Source: Patiria pectinifera
Lineage: Eukaryota; Echinodermata; Asteroidea; Valvatida; Asterinidae
Direction: 5' to 3'
Assembly: GCA_029964075.1 (NCBI GenBank)
Contig: CM057138.1
Span: 9,418,932 to 9,482,931 of the forward strand
DNA: 64,000 nt
In this document: positions 45,236-58,300 of the stretch, piece by piece
Numbering within the stretch: position 1 is the first letter of the stretch
Layout of the letters: every line of letters begins with the position of its first letter
Notes under the pieces: generated by a model
Told to the model about the DNA's origin: nothing
Seen by the model: only the letters and a program-made list of their open reading frames with translations
The model's database searches: none
Made by a program: the position numbers and the translations under genes

Positions 45236-48200
45236 GTACAGAAAAGGAAAGCTCTTCAGTTTTATGATGTACTCTATGATCGAAGGAAATTCCAAGTTGT
45301 TTATTGGACTGAGACCGGTATACTAGTGACATGTACATTTTTAGCGCATATACATTGTTGAGTCCTTCATTTTCTTGATTGATGTGTCTGCCAAAGGAGC
45401 GATCCATGATATAGTGCGCCGGCAAGCGTTTGCCATTTTTTACTTTACGGTCGACGTATTATACAAATTCTCCAGCTGAAAATTAATACGTGATGTATTG
45501 CTGCAATATTATCATGGTCGCTAGCTATTGCAAATTGGCATTGTCAAGAAAATGTAATTTTGACTACCCAACCGTGAACCTGCATGTTCCTTGCTTCTTA
45601 CAGTAAAGTAGAAGCTGTGTGGTAACAGCGAGAAACATATTGGTCGACCTTTCCCAGAATGCACTGCAAAGGTCTCTCTGCACAATTTTGATTTGCTCTT
45701 TTTCATAAAATTGGAGCTATACGGCCCCTTTTATTTCTATTTCACGACAAATTCACAATTATTGTACAGATACATTTACTTTACGAAGGACAAACACTAT
45801 TATACAGTTAAAAAGAGACACATCAGCAAATGAAAACAAAAGTAAGAAATAAACAAGAGATCTATGTCTGTTTGAAAACAGAACATAAGGCTTTTCCGCT
45901 TATGTTATTTTGTATGACTGTATGCTTTTTTGCCAACGTGGAGTCATATAAATTATATTTTTTGGTTCAAAGTTCATAAAAAGTTATATTGAGCTAGTAT
46001 AGCCAACAGATATAAAATGTATTGAAATTAGTTGATGGCGTCATGTTGACATCACTTCGGATTTGGCATATGATGACTCGCATACTCTACTATGACATCA
46101 TCATCATGGTGATGACGTCATCATGACGTCACTTCAGATTTTGCATACTTTTAACAGTATCTACCTATCCACCAAGTTTCGTGACGATCGGACCTTCCCT
46201 TATATGTGTTTTCAAAAATCACTTTTTGATGACGTCATAAAGACGTCACACATATTTCAAAATTTTGTGCATATTCCTATCACCTAACAAACATAATACG
46301 AAAAGAATTTTGAATTTTGCATGTTGCGTTCCTGAGATATGGCTTAAAGGTCCAAAATTCCAAAAATTCATATAAAATCACACGATGACGTCATGATGAC
46401 GTCACGTAATTTTTTGCCTATAACACATCCCGGTCTACTCACATACCAAGTTTCAACCCAATCGGACTTACAGTTCTCTAGATATAGGACTTTACAATAT
46501 GAACTTTTAGGATGACGTCACGTAACCCATGATGACGTCATCATGACGTCACCTCAATTTTCATCTACCTACATACCAAGTTTCAACCCAATCGGACTGA
46601 CAGTTCTGTAGATATAGGACTTTGTAATATGCACATGAATTATGACGTCACGTGACTGATGATGATGTCACCATGACGTCACTCTTCGGGGCACATCTAT
46701 GCTATAGGGACTATGCCTGTACTGAATTTGAATGATGTATGACAAAGATAAATGGCAAAAGTGAAGGCCGGAAAAGACGTGTACAAAGTCTATGGGATTT
46801 TGAGGCGACAAAAAGAAGAGGAAGAAGAAAGAAAAAAATCAGAACAAAAACAAAGGCTTTTCCGCACTATGCGGAAAAGCCAATAACAGCTAGGCAAAAA
46901 ACTTTGAAATTTTGAATAATTAATCTCTTAGACAAATAAACGATTACAAGTAAATAGACATACACAATTTCACCAACTCTTGATTAACACGAAACTTAGG
47001 ACACTACTGGTTAATATACAGGAGTCTAAAAAGACTGATGGATCAACGAATATTAGAAGACAAATCTCAGTGCATTTTCTTCGAGGACACATACGGCTGA
47101 GTTTTTAGTATAAATTAAACAAAATATGCTGGTGTCTAATCTAATTCTTTCAAGACAATGAAATTTTTCAAATTCGCTTTGAACACGTGCAGGGTGTTAC
47201 AGTAATCTATACCATTGCTAAGGGTAACATATTTACATGTTGTCTGACAAATCACTCTGTGAAGGCGCCCAGTAAGAAATAAACACAAGTTGTTCTTGAT
47301 TCCGGTCAATAAGATTCTCATCTTATCAAATAGACAACAATTGCAATCATTCGTGTATTTGCGAATAATATTCTCGACAAACAATTAGGTGTCAAATATG
47401 ACTAATATACAATTAATAAAGAGATGCTCTAAATTTTCACTGCGAGTGTTACATAATGAACAGGTGTCGTCTAATGAGCTGTACTGTTTTAATCTACTTT
47501 TGGTAGGAAGGATTCTGTGCTTCAATTAACACCAGATATTTTTATCATCAGCATCAAGAATATTACATTTTCCATGGGTCCAAATGTTACCTCAATCCAA
47601 GTTGTTTGTTTAAAACAATTTTTCCCAATGATTCTGAGCGCTGGGGGGGGGGGGGCTGGAATTATCTAAAACCATGCTACCATGAATAAGTTTAACAGTA
47701 ACACATGATTGTTCTCGTCTTTGAGGGTGACATTATAAAAAAAAAATGGTTCAAAGGCCCTTCAAAGGGTGGATCCGGGGGAAGAACAAGGGCCATGGCT
47801 CCTCCCCTCCCCCAATAAAAAAAAATGAACCCATTTTTTTATATTTTTTATTTTAAGCGACGTCGCAGTAAAGGCAGGCACTGTGTACACCACCATCTTT
47901 TTCTCAAAAAAATCTGGTTAAAGTGGTCAAAATTGCCTCAGATCGCACTACAGAGCATCTAGAAACCCAAAAAAAATTTGGGGCCCTTGAGCGGGCCTCG
48001 AACCCCACACCCTTATTTTTTGACCCACTTTTTGGGGGACCAAATTTTTTTGGGCCACCCAAAAAAATGTGTTCTGAATCCGCCCTTCGGCCAGTCATGT
48101 GCTTCACTGATATAATCGTCTTTCATATTTCTTCTAAGACTCGCTGTGATGCGACCAGTGTTAATGCGCAAAATGTTACAAAGACTCCCTAATCTGGTGA

Positions 48201-51200
48201 AGGAAATAATTTGGCCATTATCTGAAATTTTCTCAAGGTAAACAATGCCCCGATGTTTAAGAACCGATATACTGTCCATGAAAGTGTCGCCAATGCCGGT
48301 ATTTTTCTGAAGGGGTAACTTACGAGTTTAACACAAGAAAACAATGGCTGACCTTGGCAAAGAGAAATTTACGTGATTGTTTTGTTTTTGTTTTGTTTTG
48401 TGTTTGTATGTTGTGATGAAAATTAGATCAAAATTGCCAACGGCGGTTTCTACTCCTCAAGTTACTTTTAATTTCATGGGTTTTTTCGCAGGTGTTTAAA
48501 AGAATGGCCGGGTATGATTTGGGCTGTGGACCGGGTGGTGGACAGACGTCTGCAACCATCTTCAAGGTACGGCTTGTTAATCCCTGAAATGTCCATTCGT
48601 TTCTTGTCACAATTCGGGCCTAATAATTATCACAGTGAAAAATGCGTTCTTGGGAATTCATGGCTAAACAGCAAAAATGTTTGTGTAATAAAACAACTCA
48701 ACAGGAATGGGAAACGGCTTGCTTGGTGTAAGCAGTTTCTGTAGAACGTTATGTTATGAATTGATGTAAACTGCTTCCCTGTATGTAAAGTCTATCGACT
48801 ACATGTACAGCGTGTGTCAATAAAAACGCAGGATTAGAAACAAAAATATTAAGAATATAAACCACCCCTATTCATCATAATGTTAACCCTCTTTTCAAAG
48901 TACCTTTCCTTCTCTTCACTATGCTTTTTATCCCATCTCATTTGGACTGTCCAGAGATAGAGTACATTGAAGAAGGGTTATAAATTCCAAGCTGGTCTGA
49001 TTTGTGAAATCACACATACCTAATGAAAGGTTTGAATTCAGTACAGGTGAAAGTATTTGTGGATCACAAAGAAGGACATGACGTGTGGCAGGATTAGGCT
49101 TACATAATCCTTTAGTCCACAATCAATGTTATTAGTCAATAATTCATGATGCTTTGAAACAATGATAGTCCAGTTATTAAATTTAAGTGATACTTATCAT
49201 CAGTTGTTTCAAAGAAAGTTTTGTTCTGGTTTAATTGTCTTCAATGCATACCTGCATTGTACATAACTGGTCGTTGTGCTAAGGTCATTGAATCAGACCA
49301 ACCCGCTTCAGAAGGGCTTCACAAAACTTGTCATAACTTTTGAACCAAAAGTCCAAATTCCACCAAACAAAAATCGTGTCAAAGATGAAATTATGGACAA
49401 TCAAATCCTTATCAAATTAGGCACACCAGTAGCATAATTTTCTCAGGAAAAAAGTCGCTTTGAATCCTGCGTTTTTATTGACACACGCTGTATGTACTGA
49501 GTTTCATGCCGTCCAAATGAAATTCTCTTAATAATTACATCAAAATGAATGGTGGGCCTTTCAGCGATAAGTAATATATACATACAATGAGTCCACATTC
49601 ATTGTAGGGGTCTTAATGTGAATCGGATCATCTTATGACGACGTCATGTATATAAACTCATGGGAAATTTTGTTAGCTACATTTTGATACCCCGTTTGCT
49701 ACCAAATACTGTAAATCATCTGAGATTGACAAGGGTTTATGAAAAATGATGCAGTTTGAAAAGTTGCAAATTTAAAGATACGCCAGGAGAATTTGCTAAG
49801 CGCACACCCATGCACATGCCCTATCGACTGCACAGTGCCTGAACAAAGCGCAGCATATTTAATTTCATGTGCTCCCATGCATGCAAGCACGGTGCGATGG
49901 ACATTCCCTGCCGTTGGTTTCGGGCAGTGTCACATTGTCACGCAGCAATTTCCACTCGACTCGCGTACTCTTTTAGTTTGCAACTTTACCAACTGCGTCA
50001 TTTTTCATAAACCGTTGTCAGTGTTGGACAATTTACAGTCTTCGGTAGCAAACAGGGTATCAAAATGTAGCTAACAACATTCCCCAAAGGTGTATATAAA
50101 TGATGTTATCATAAGACGATCAGATTCAAAATTGTGGCCCCTCCAATGCAATGAGTGGGGACTTTCTTTTTGGGGTATATTTATATACATTGATGTTGAT
50201 GCATGGGCTGAATGATTGTCAAATTTTGAAGTCTCAGGGTTCATTCTAAAGTCTACTACGTTAGCCGTTACAATAAAATAGCAACCTTTTGACCAAATAA
50301 TAAATAAACAAAATAAAAAACTTTGTGTCCACTTGAGATTTTTGTATATATTTTCTTACTCCCCTCAGAGCGCAGGAGTTACTGTGATGACAAACGCCCA
50401 GCTTGATGTTCCGCATAGAGAAGGTGTAATATTGTGCTTGCTTTATTGGCGCAATCAACTTATTTTCTAAACTTTTTCAAACGGTTAAATGTAGCAGGCC
50501 AATTCATATTCCGCAAGTTGATCAAGCCTTTGCTGTATAAATTTTGGCAATAACTGACTATAGATACCCATGCATGTAGACTTAGTACTGTCGTATTTCT
50601 ATTGAATGAAAACTCTCTCTATGCGGGTAAACATTCACTCCAACCGACTGAAACGAGAGACAAGATGAGTGAAATGCTGTCAATTGAACATATCCAGTTT
50701 TTGACTGGACTGACACTTTAATATTTCAATTGATAATGACAGTTCATTTAACGTAATCTTATTCCGATGGTTCCTAGTTTGAAATAAGAGATTGAATAGA
50801 GTACAGAAAACAATTGCTTAGAGTATTTCATGAGTCTATACGAATTGTCATTTAACACATCATGAGGGAAAACCTGAGATAATGTTCGCACTTTTTCTTC
50901 TGTTTTTCTTTTTCGATGAAGCTCTTGGATGTCCTGAGCCTGTGAGGAGAGCCCGAAGATCAGTAAACGACACCGAAAAAGAACAAATCCGTAAGAATTT
51001 GTTATCATGGGCGTCGCGAGGGGGGGGTGGGGGTGGGGTTGGCAAGAGGGGCGCTTGCCCCCCCCCCAAAAAAAAACCCCAACAAAGGCGCGAAATCATA
51101 TTGTTAATTTAATGGGTTGGAAGGGGGAAATGTCCCTGCCACCCTCGGAAAAAATGATCATTTGGGAAAATGCTGGAAAATATAATGATTTGGGGGGAAT

Positions 51201-54200
51201 GTGCTTTGCCCCGGCCCCTCTAAAAAAATCCTGGCGTAACCCATGTTTGTTATTATTACATTTTCGTATCCATTGTGTCTCCTTACTATAATTACAATCC
51301 CCAAAACAAGAAATAAATGTCCACAGAACCGCAGATAATGCCGGGATTCCAAAACATTTCCGGTTCCTGTAAGAGTGTAATGAGTACAGTGTATGTTAAT
51401 TATTAATTCCCAAGATGGAATTTGCATCAAGGTGGTGCACATTCAATATCGCCCTCCACCGAAATATGTTAATATACACTGTAAACTTCGGTGAAGGGCA
51501 AAACCGAATATTGAATTTACATCACCCCGACGCAAATTCCATCTTATGAATAGTTTGATTGCGGTACCCGCTGCTATATCAGATTGGAACCAGCCAGCCG
51601 ACCCAGCCAAACACTCGGGACAACACTGAGTATACAGTGTTTATACAAACGCGTCAGTGAAGGGCAAAACCCAATTTCGAAATTCTGTATTTATCAACTT
51701 TCTAATTGTTATATAATTGCGAATCATTTGTATTCGTGTCAGCACTGCTCAATATTTGATGGATTGGAGTGGCTAGCCTATATTCCTGTGACTGACAGTG
51801 TCACTGAGTATAACATATTTTTCAATTGAGTATAAATAATGGACACCATGGCCAAAGACCATTCACGGATAGCGCCATATCTTTGTGGTCACGTGGTCAT
51901 CTTTGGGGGCAATTGATTGAAAATATGTCCCATCATGTACAAGATACAATGCCGTGATGGGACGTATTTTCGGTTACAGCCCGATAGTCCGAAGGTTCTT
52001 TAGTCCGAAGGTTCTTTAGTCCGAAGGTTCAATAGTCCAAAGGTTCGATAATCCGAAGGTTCGATAGCCCGAAGGGCCCATTAGTCCGAAAATAGATTTA
52101 GGTTAATTAATCTGAAGGTTCGATAGTCCGAATAGACGATAGGGATCGATAGTCCGAATTGACAATAAGGTTTGATAGTCCGAATAGATGATAAGGTTCG
52201 ACAGTCCGAATTTACGGTAGGGTTCGATAGTCCGAATTGAGAATAGGTTCAATAATCAGAATTGACAATAAGGTTCGATAGTCCGAATTGATAATAAGGT
52301 TCGATAGTCCGAATGGGCAATACGGTTCGTCAGTATGATACTTCGGACCATCGGACCTTACTGATGATTCAGACTTTCGGGCCTTATTGTCGATTCGGAC
52401 TACCGGACCTTATTGTCGATTCGGACTATCGGAACTTATAGTCAATTCGGAATAATGAACCTTCGCACTATTGAACCTTCAGACTGATTAACCTTATTCT
52501 AAATTCCGACTATCGAACCTTCGGATAAATGAAGCTTTGGACTAATGAACCTTCGGATTAATGAACCTTCGGACTATTACATCAAATGTTCGGATTAACA
52601 AACCTTAATTATATCATTTTCGGACTAACGAACCCCCTCTTATGGAAATTTTGTGCATTCGGACTATCGAACCTTCGGGCTAAAGAACCTTCGGACTATC
52701 GGACCTTTGGACTATCGGGGGGCCCCCGTATTTTCAATGAAATAAACACTAAAGATTACCGCATGATCACCAAGTTGTATCCGTAACTGTCTATATACAA
52801 AGCCGTTCCTATACACGCATTTCAAATTGGAACCGAAACCGAGAGCCCAGCACTCTCTTGTGTTGAGAGGATAACCAAGGTGCTAAACTCATACAGTGAC
52901 TTAACACTCAGAGCCTCGGTTTCAATGCTCATTTGAAATTCGTCTATTAACTGAGACTTCTGGGTTCAGCTCGATTAGGCAAGCCTCGTCTTATTTTATC
53001 TTGGTGTGTGTATGTTTCAGTGAGTAAATACAAGGGCGTTCAGCGTGAGTACTGTGAGAAGGGCCTGAGGCGATTGTCCGGGTCGGTGCAGCTGACCTGC
53101 GCCAAGCGGGCCCGGCTCATGGCTGGAAGGAAGGGCCTTCAGATAGAATCGCCGGAGATCGTGGCCTTTTTCGACTGCTGCCGTGTACTAGAGAGCTCAT
53201 CCGACCGGGGACGGGTCGACGCCGGGGCCGGGGGCGTCAACCTTGACACCGTCTTGGTGCGATCTAACTTCCCGGAGAGCTGGCTGTTCGACAATGTCAT
53301 AACTCAGTAAGCTGTAACCTAAATCAAGTCTAACCTAACAGCCAAACAAGTCACCAAAAAAGGGCTCGGTAAAGTTTGAGAAAACTTTGGTACCATCTAA
53401 TATATTAACCACTCAAAGGCTTCTGTTGTTACAGCTGTCTTCATTTATATCTGAAGCAAGAATAATGAATGCATACTACTTTTTTAGTAAATGTATCCGT
53501 GGCAACCTAAAGGCCCATCTAAAATCTAGGAAAGTAGGAAACAGATTGCACAGCAAACCGCTTGTTTCGTTTGAAGGATAGATACATCAAGAAGGCAGAC
53601 TTACTTCTTTAATTTCTGTGCATCATTCTTGCAATCAATTGCCACTTACTGTCACACCGTCACTGTTGGTGACTCCATCGGACAAAATAGAATTATAAAA
53701 CATGCCATACACTCCCACTTCTCACTATTCTATATACAATATATATATCCAATGAAATCGTCTTCTATCACAATTCACAGTGCTCGATACATCTCTGTAG
53801 AGCTATAAACATGCAATAAATTCAGAATGTGAGTTAAACAAACTTTGGTAGCGCGCGTAACGCGTGCGCGCGCTTGATTCGAAATAAGGTAAGATGCAGT
53901 GTTGGAGCAAAGGCTTTGACCCTCAAGGCCAAGGCCAAGGCTTTGACCCTCAAGGCCAAGGCCAAGGCCAAGGCTTTGACCCTCAAGCCTCGAGGCCAAG
54001 GCCAAGGCTTAACCCTCAAGGCCAAGGCCAAGGCCCTGTTTTATTAAATAACCACTGATATAGAACTTATTATAGTTACATGAGTGACACATCATCACGC
54101 AAGGGCGGATCCAGAACACATTTGGGGGGGGGGGCAAATAAATTTTGGTCCCCCCCAAAAAAGTGGGTCCACAAATTACGGCTTGGGCTTCGGGGCCTGC

Positions 54201-55256
54201 TTTAGGGCCCCGAAAAATTTTTGGATTCGAGATGCTCTGTGATGCGATTTGAGGCAATTTCTGACCATTTTAACCGATGTTTTTTGAGGAAAAGATGGTG
54301 GTGTACTCATTGCCTGCTTTTATTACGACGTCACATAAAACAAATGGTTTCGTTGGTTTTGGGTTTTTTTTGGGGGGTGGGGGCATGGCCCCTTTGGCCC
54401 CCCTGAACCGCCCTTATCATCACGAATTGCTCATTACGAAGAACAACATTTCTTTAATTGCAATCAACATGCTCGCATAGGCCTACACCGTTTTATGACT
54501 GCACTGTACCTATTAAAGTATAAGTTCAGGTCTTCAATATGGTTTAACTAAACAAAATAATGATTTACTTCTATATTGACACACAATTCTCCCAAGTGTA
54601 ACAAAAGGGGGATCCAAGAGACTGATTTGGGAATTTTTTATTTGCTGGCCCAACATGGTCAGAAATATCAGCATTATCTAAAACAGATACATGCAAATCT
54701 TTAGCACTTATCAGGGAGACATATACAACCAATCAGATCTATTCCATAGTTATATGCAATTAAAGTGATCATCTCATTAGCCTCACAAGTGTACGGAATA
54801 TTTTTGCAGCAAATCTACTACAATGGTAACAAAATGTGATGCCACAAAAATGGAAGTGTGCGCAACACACAAACCTATAGGGTGTTTCCCTCCTCCATGG
54901 TAATACGATTAAAATGGTAACAGCAAAATTTCGAACAGATTTATCTGGAAAATGCAAAAATCTATGGGCCTTGAAGAGCCTTGACTCAAAATTGCAAGGC
55001 CCTGAACCCTCAAGGCCAAGGCCAAGGCCAAGGCTTTTGCCCTCAAGCCTCGAGGCCAAGGCCAAGGCCCTAAAATCCAGCCTTAAGGCAGCCTTAAGGC
55101 CAAGGCCCAGCATCAAGGCACTACATCACTGGTAAGATGCTACTTGTATTCTATTTTTTCGTCATTCTGCTGATGAGTGCCTTATGGTACGAAACAGTCT
55201 GTCCAGAAGAGAGATATGCCAAAGTTTGTTTAACTCATATTCTGAATTTATTGCAT

Positions 55257-55344
<88 letters not shown>

Positions 55345-58300
55345 AGCAAATTTATTTACACAAAATCCCAAAACAATCCGAAATGTCGTAAAATTACAAA
55401 TGTACAAATCCACACAATTTCTATGGAATCACTTATACAATTTCACTTACAAATGTCCTTCAATTCCAATCAATTCTCAATCTGCCAAATTCTTCAAATT
55501 TGGTATTTCTCAAAGCTTCAAAAAATTATCTATCTCCAGAACAAAATCACTTCCAACTTCAGCTATGAGAATTTCCAATTTCAGTCAAGGCTCAACTAAT
55601 TCTCTATTTCTAAAATTGTCAAAATTTGGAAATTCCTCAAACCTTCAATAAATTCACAATCTCCAAAATCAGGTGTTCTCAAAACATCCAATAACTCCAA
55701 AATTTACCAAATTCACTTGCAAATCGCATGCATTAGAACAAATCCCATCTATGGATTCTGTTCTGTATCTTGCCAGAGCTGGATCTGTCTCATTCAATGT
55801 TGAAATGAAGCTTATACTTTTTAGTTGGTACCATCTCCAAATGCAACACAAATGCAACATCTCCTTTTGAACTCTACTTTGCATTTTGTCAATCCATAGA
55901 CCACCCCGTGGTGATGATGAAGATGGTAGAGTGCTGTACCCAACTACCCTTCCCGATAGCGTCACCACATGGGTTATTGAGGCCGTAGGCGTGCATATGA
56001 GGGAAGTCCACGAGATGTGCGTGGCCGAGCCCATCAAGCTGGAAGTCCGCCCGCCGTTCTTCCTGGATATTGGTATGCCGTATTCGGTGCAACGGTTCGA
56101 GCAGATCGAAATCGTCGCCTCCGTGTTCAACTATGGCGACGATGAGTTAGAGGCAAGCAAATCTTCTTTGATAACCTTTTGAGAGAGATAGAAAGAAAGC
56201 AGGAGCTCACAGTGTTGTTTTCCACAGCATAAGAAAACTCAGATAGATCCAGACTACCTTTCAGAGTTGCGCCAAAACAAACTAGAACCTTTTGAGAGAG
56301 ATAGAAAGAAAGCATAAGCTCGATTCCACAGAATCAGAAAACGCAGACCGATTCAGACTACGTTTCAGAGTTGCGCCAAAACAAACTAGAAATTTGGCAG
56401 TCTGAAAAAAAAATTACGAAATCATGATTAGCGGGTTCAACATCAAATTCCTTTTTTTCACATTTTACATTTATTTTGGCGAAAACCCTGTTTTTCGCAT
56501 TTGCTGTTTATTTGAAGTCCCGTGGAACGCATATAGCGATACCTATTGTCTGACAATTACCATGAATTGGGTTTTGAACAGCGCCCCCATTAAAAGATGG
56601 TGTCCAGTCGTCCCCCCCCCCCACCACTATTTGACCTTATGCCGGCTGCTTGTCCCATAAAAAAAAATCAACCGTAGAGCACGGAGAAATTGGGCACCCA
56701 TCCACTGTATCATCCAGCCTCCCCCCCCCCCCACCACCACTCCCTAGGATGAGAACCCTGGCTATGCCGCAGAAGCCAGGTCCACACAAGGTTTCATTGG
56801 CATTTGGGGGGCTAGGGGTATTTGTTGAAATGAAGAGGAACACTCAAGGAGATCATGATAAATAATTTGGGTTGAAAGAGTGTTCACAGCACGGGTAAAA
56901 TTAGTTTCATTACGTGAAACTCCCATTTGCCAAAACCCCTGAACTGTACCTACCGATTTCACTGTGACTCTTATCAGCTGTTATCAGTAAAGTAATTATA
57001 AGATAAACACTTTACCCTGGCACCCACTTCCCCAGGGCCAGTGACCATGAGCTGGTGGTGTCAAATAACGGAAACCTTGAAGAGCATGGCTGAAGTCGGA
57101 CTGTTTCTTATTTGATATCTCGAGATATATTTGATCGATTTTTATGATTCAAAGTTGCTCACATTATAACTTTTGACACTTTTCCAAATACTTTACATTA
57201 TAAACAAGAACCTAGTAGACTTTGGTAGATATTTTTTGTCAGTAAGCTCACAGGCAGAGGCACCATACACCACCTGTTCACGGCTCGTTAACTCTTGATC
57301 AGATAAGAGAGATCGCGTTGAAAGCTGCTGAATCTGAAATCGGTAGGTACGACCCGAGTTTGTCATAGGCAAACTCGGGTCTAGCTCAAATGGGAGATTC
57401 ACGTAATGTTCCCCCACGGTTCTCTTAACTACACAAAAACAAAGAAATGTCCACATTAGGTATGTAAGGTATAGGCCTGTGTGTGTGTGTTAGAGTGATT
57501 CTAAACACCACTTAGAAACAAAATAATGTAACTCTACCTATTGTTGACGATGCACATGTAGGTGACTGTCTACTTGAGGGGAAAGGAGGGGCTCTGCTCA
57601 ATTGCACAACCCGGGGAATACTCGGAAGGAATAACCATCCAGGTTGAAGCCAAGAAGCCTGCCTCCGTCAAGTTTGTCATTGTTCCTCTTGAAGTCAAGG
57701 ACATACCGATAGAGATTGTTGCAGTAGATGCGTCGGGACAGCACAGGGATGCAATCGAAAAGGACTTGACTGTTCGCGTGAGTTGAATTTGTCAGTACTT
57801 TTTGTTCGCTTGTGTTACCTCTTTAGAATGCTTGTAGGACAGTGCGGCAGATTTTGAATAATTGCAATATTATTTATAGTATTAAAAGTGACGAAATCTG
57901 AAGAAAAATAGGACACTTGCAACAGGAATACATATAGAGGAGAAATAATCCAGGAGAAAATCCTTCGTAAAAGGTTGATTTATATTAAAAATGATGTAAC
58001 CAAAATTGGCCCTTCGTGTGCATCCCCATGCTTTGGATCTACTTTGAAACCTTTTGAAAACGTGTCCAAAATAATATTTTGTCAAGACAATTCGGAATTT
58101 GACTGCTTATTCCATTTGGCTCGGTTGTGTGATCAACACGCTCCTTTTGCAGAGCTTCACATGATATTTAAAATTCATTTTATTTGATTCATGTCACAGC
58201 CAGAAGGATACGAGAAAAAGATTTCTGTGCCGGTAACGCTGGATCCTGCAAACTACCGGGGCTCGCCACCAAACCAGGACGGAGGCCCGGATCAGTTCTA

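Larger units (their letters stand above)
53816..55255. mobile_element. Element bounded by inverted repeats, with CAAGGC satellite inside
   Basis: GCAATAAATTCAGAATGTGA..AACAAACTTTGG at 53816-53851 is the inverse of CCAAAGTTTGTTTAACTCAT..GAATTTATTGC at 55218-55253. Inside lie two CTCAAGGCCAAGGCCAAGG arrays and an hAT-like MITE. Confidence 0.55.

Noticed and set aside
46030..46700. CRISPR-like array
   Set aside because: Spacers are not unique and repeats are degenerate; this is eukaryotic satellite or transposon DNA.
55137..55651. Long frames reading IYIYIY
   Set aside because: They are produced by the (TA)n microsatellite.
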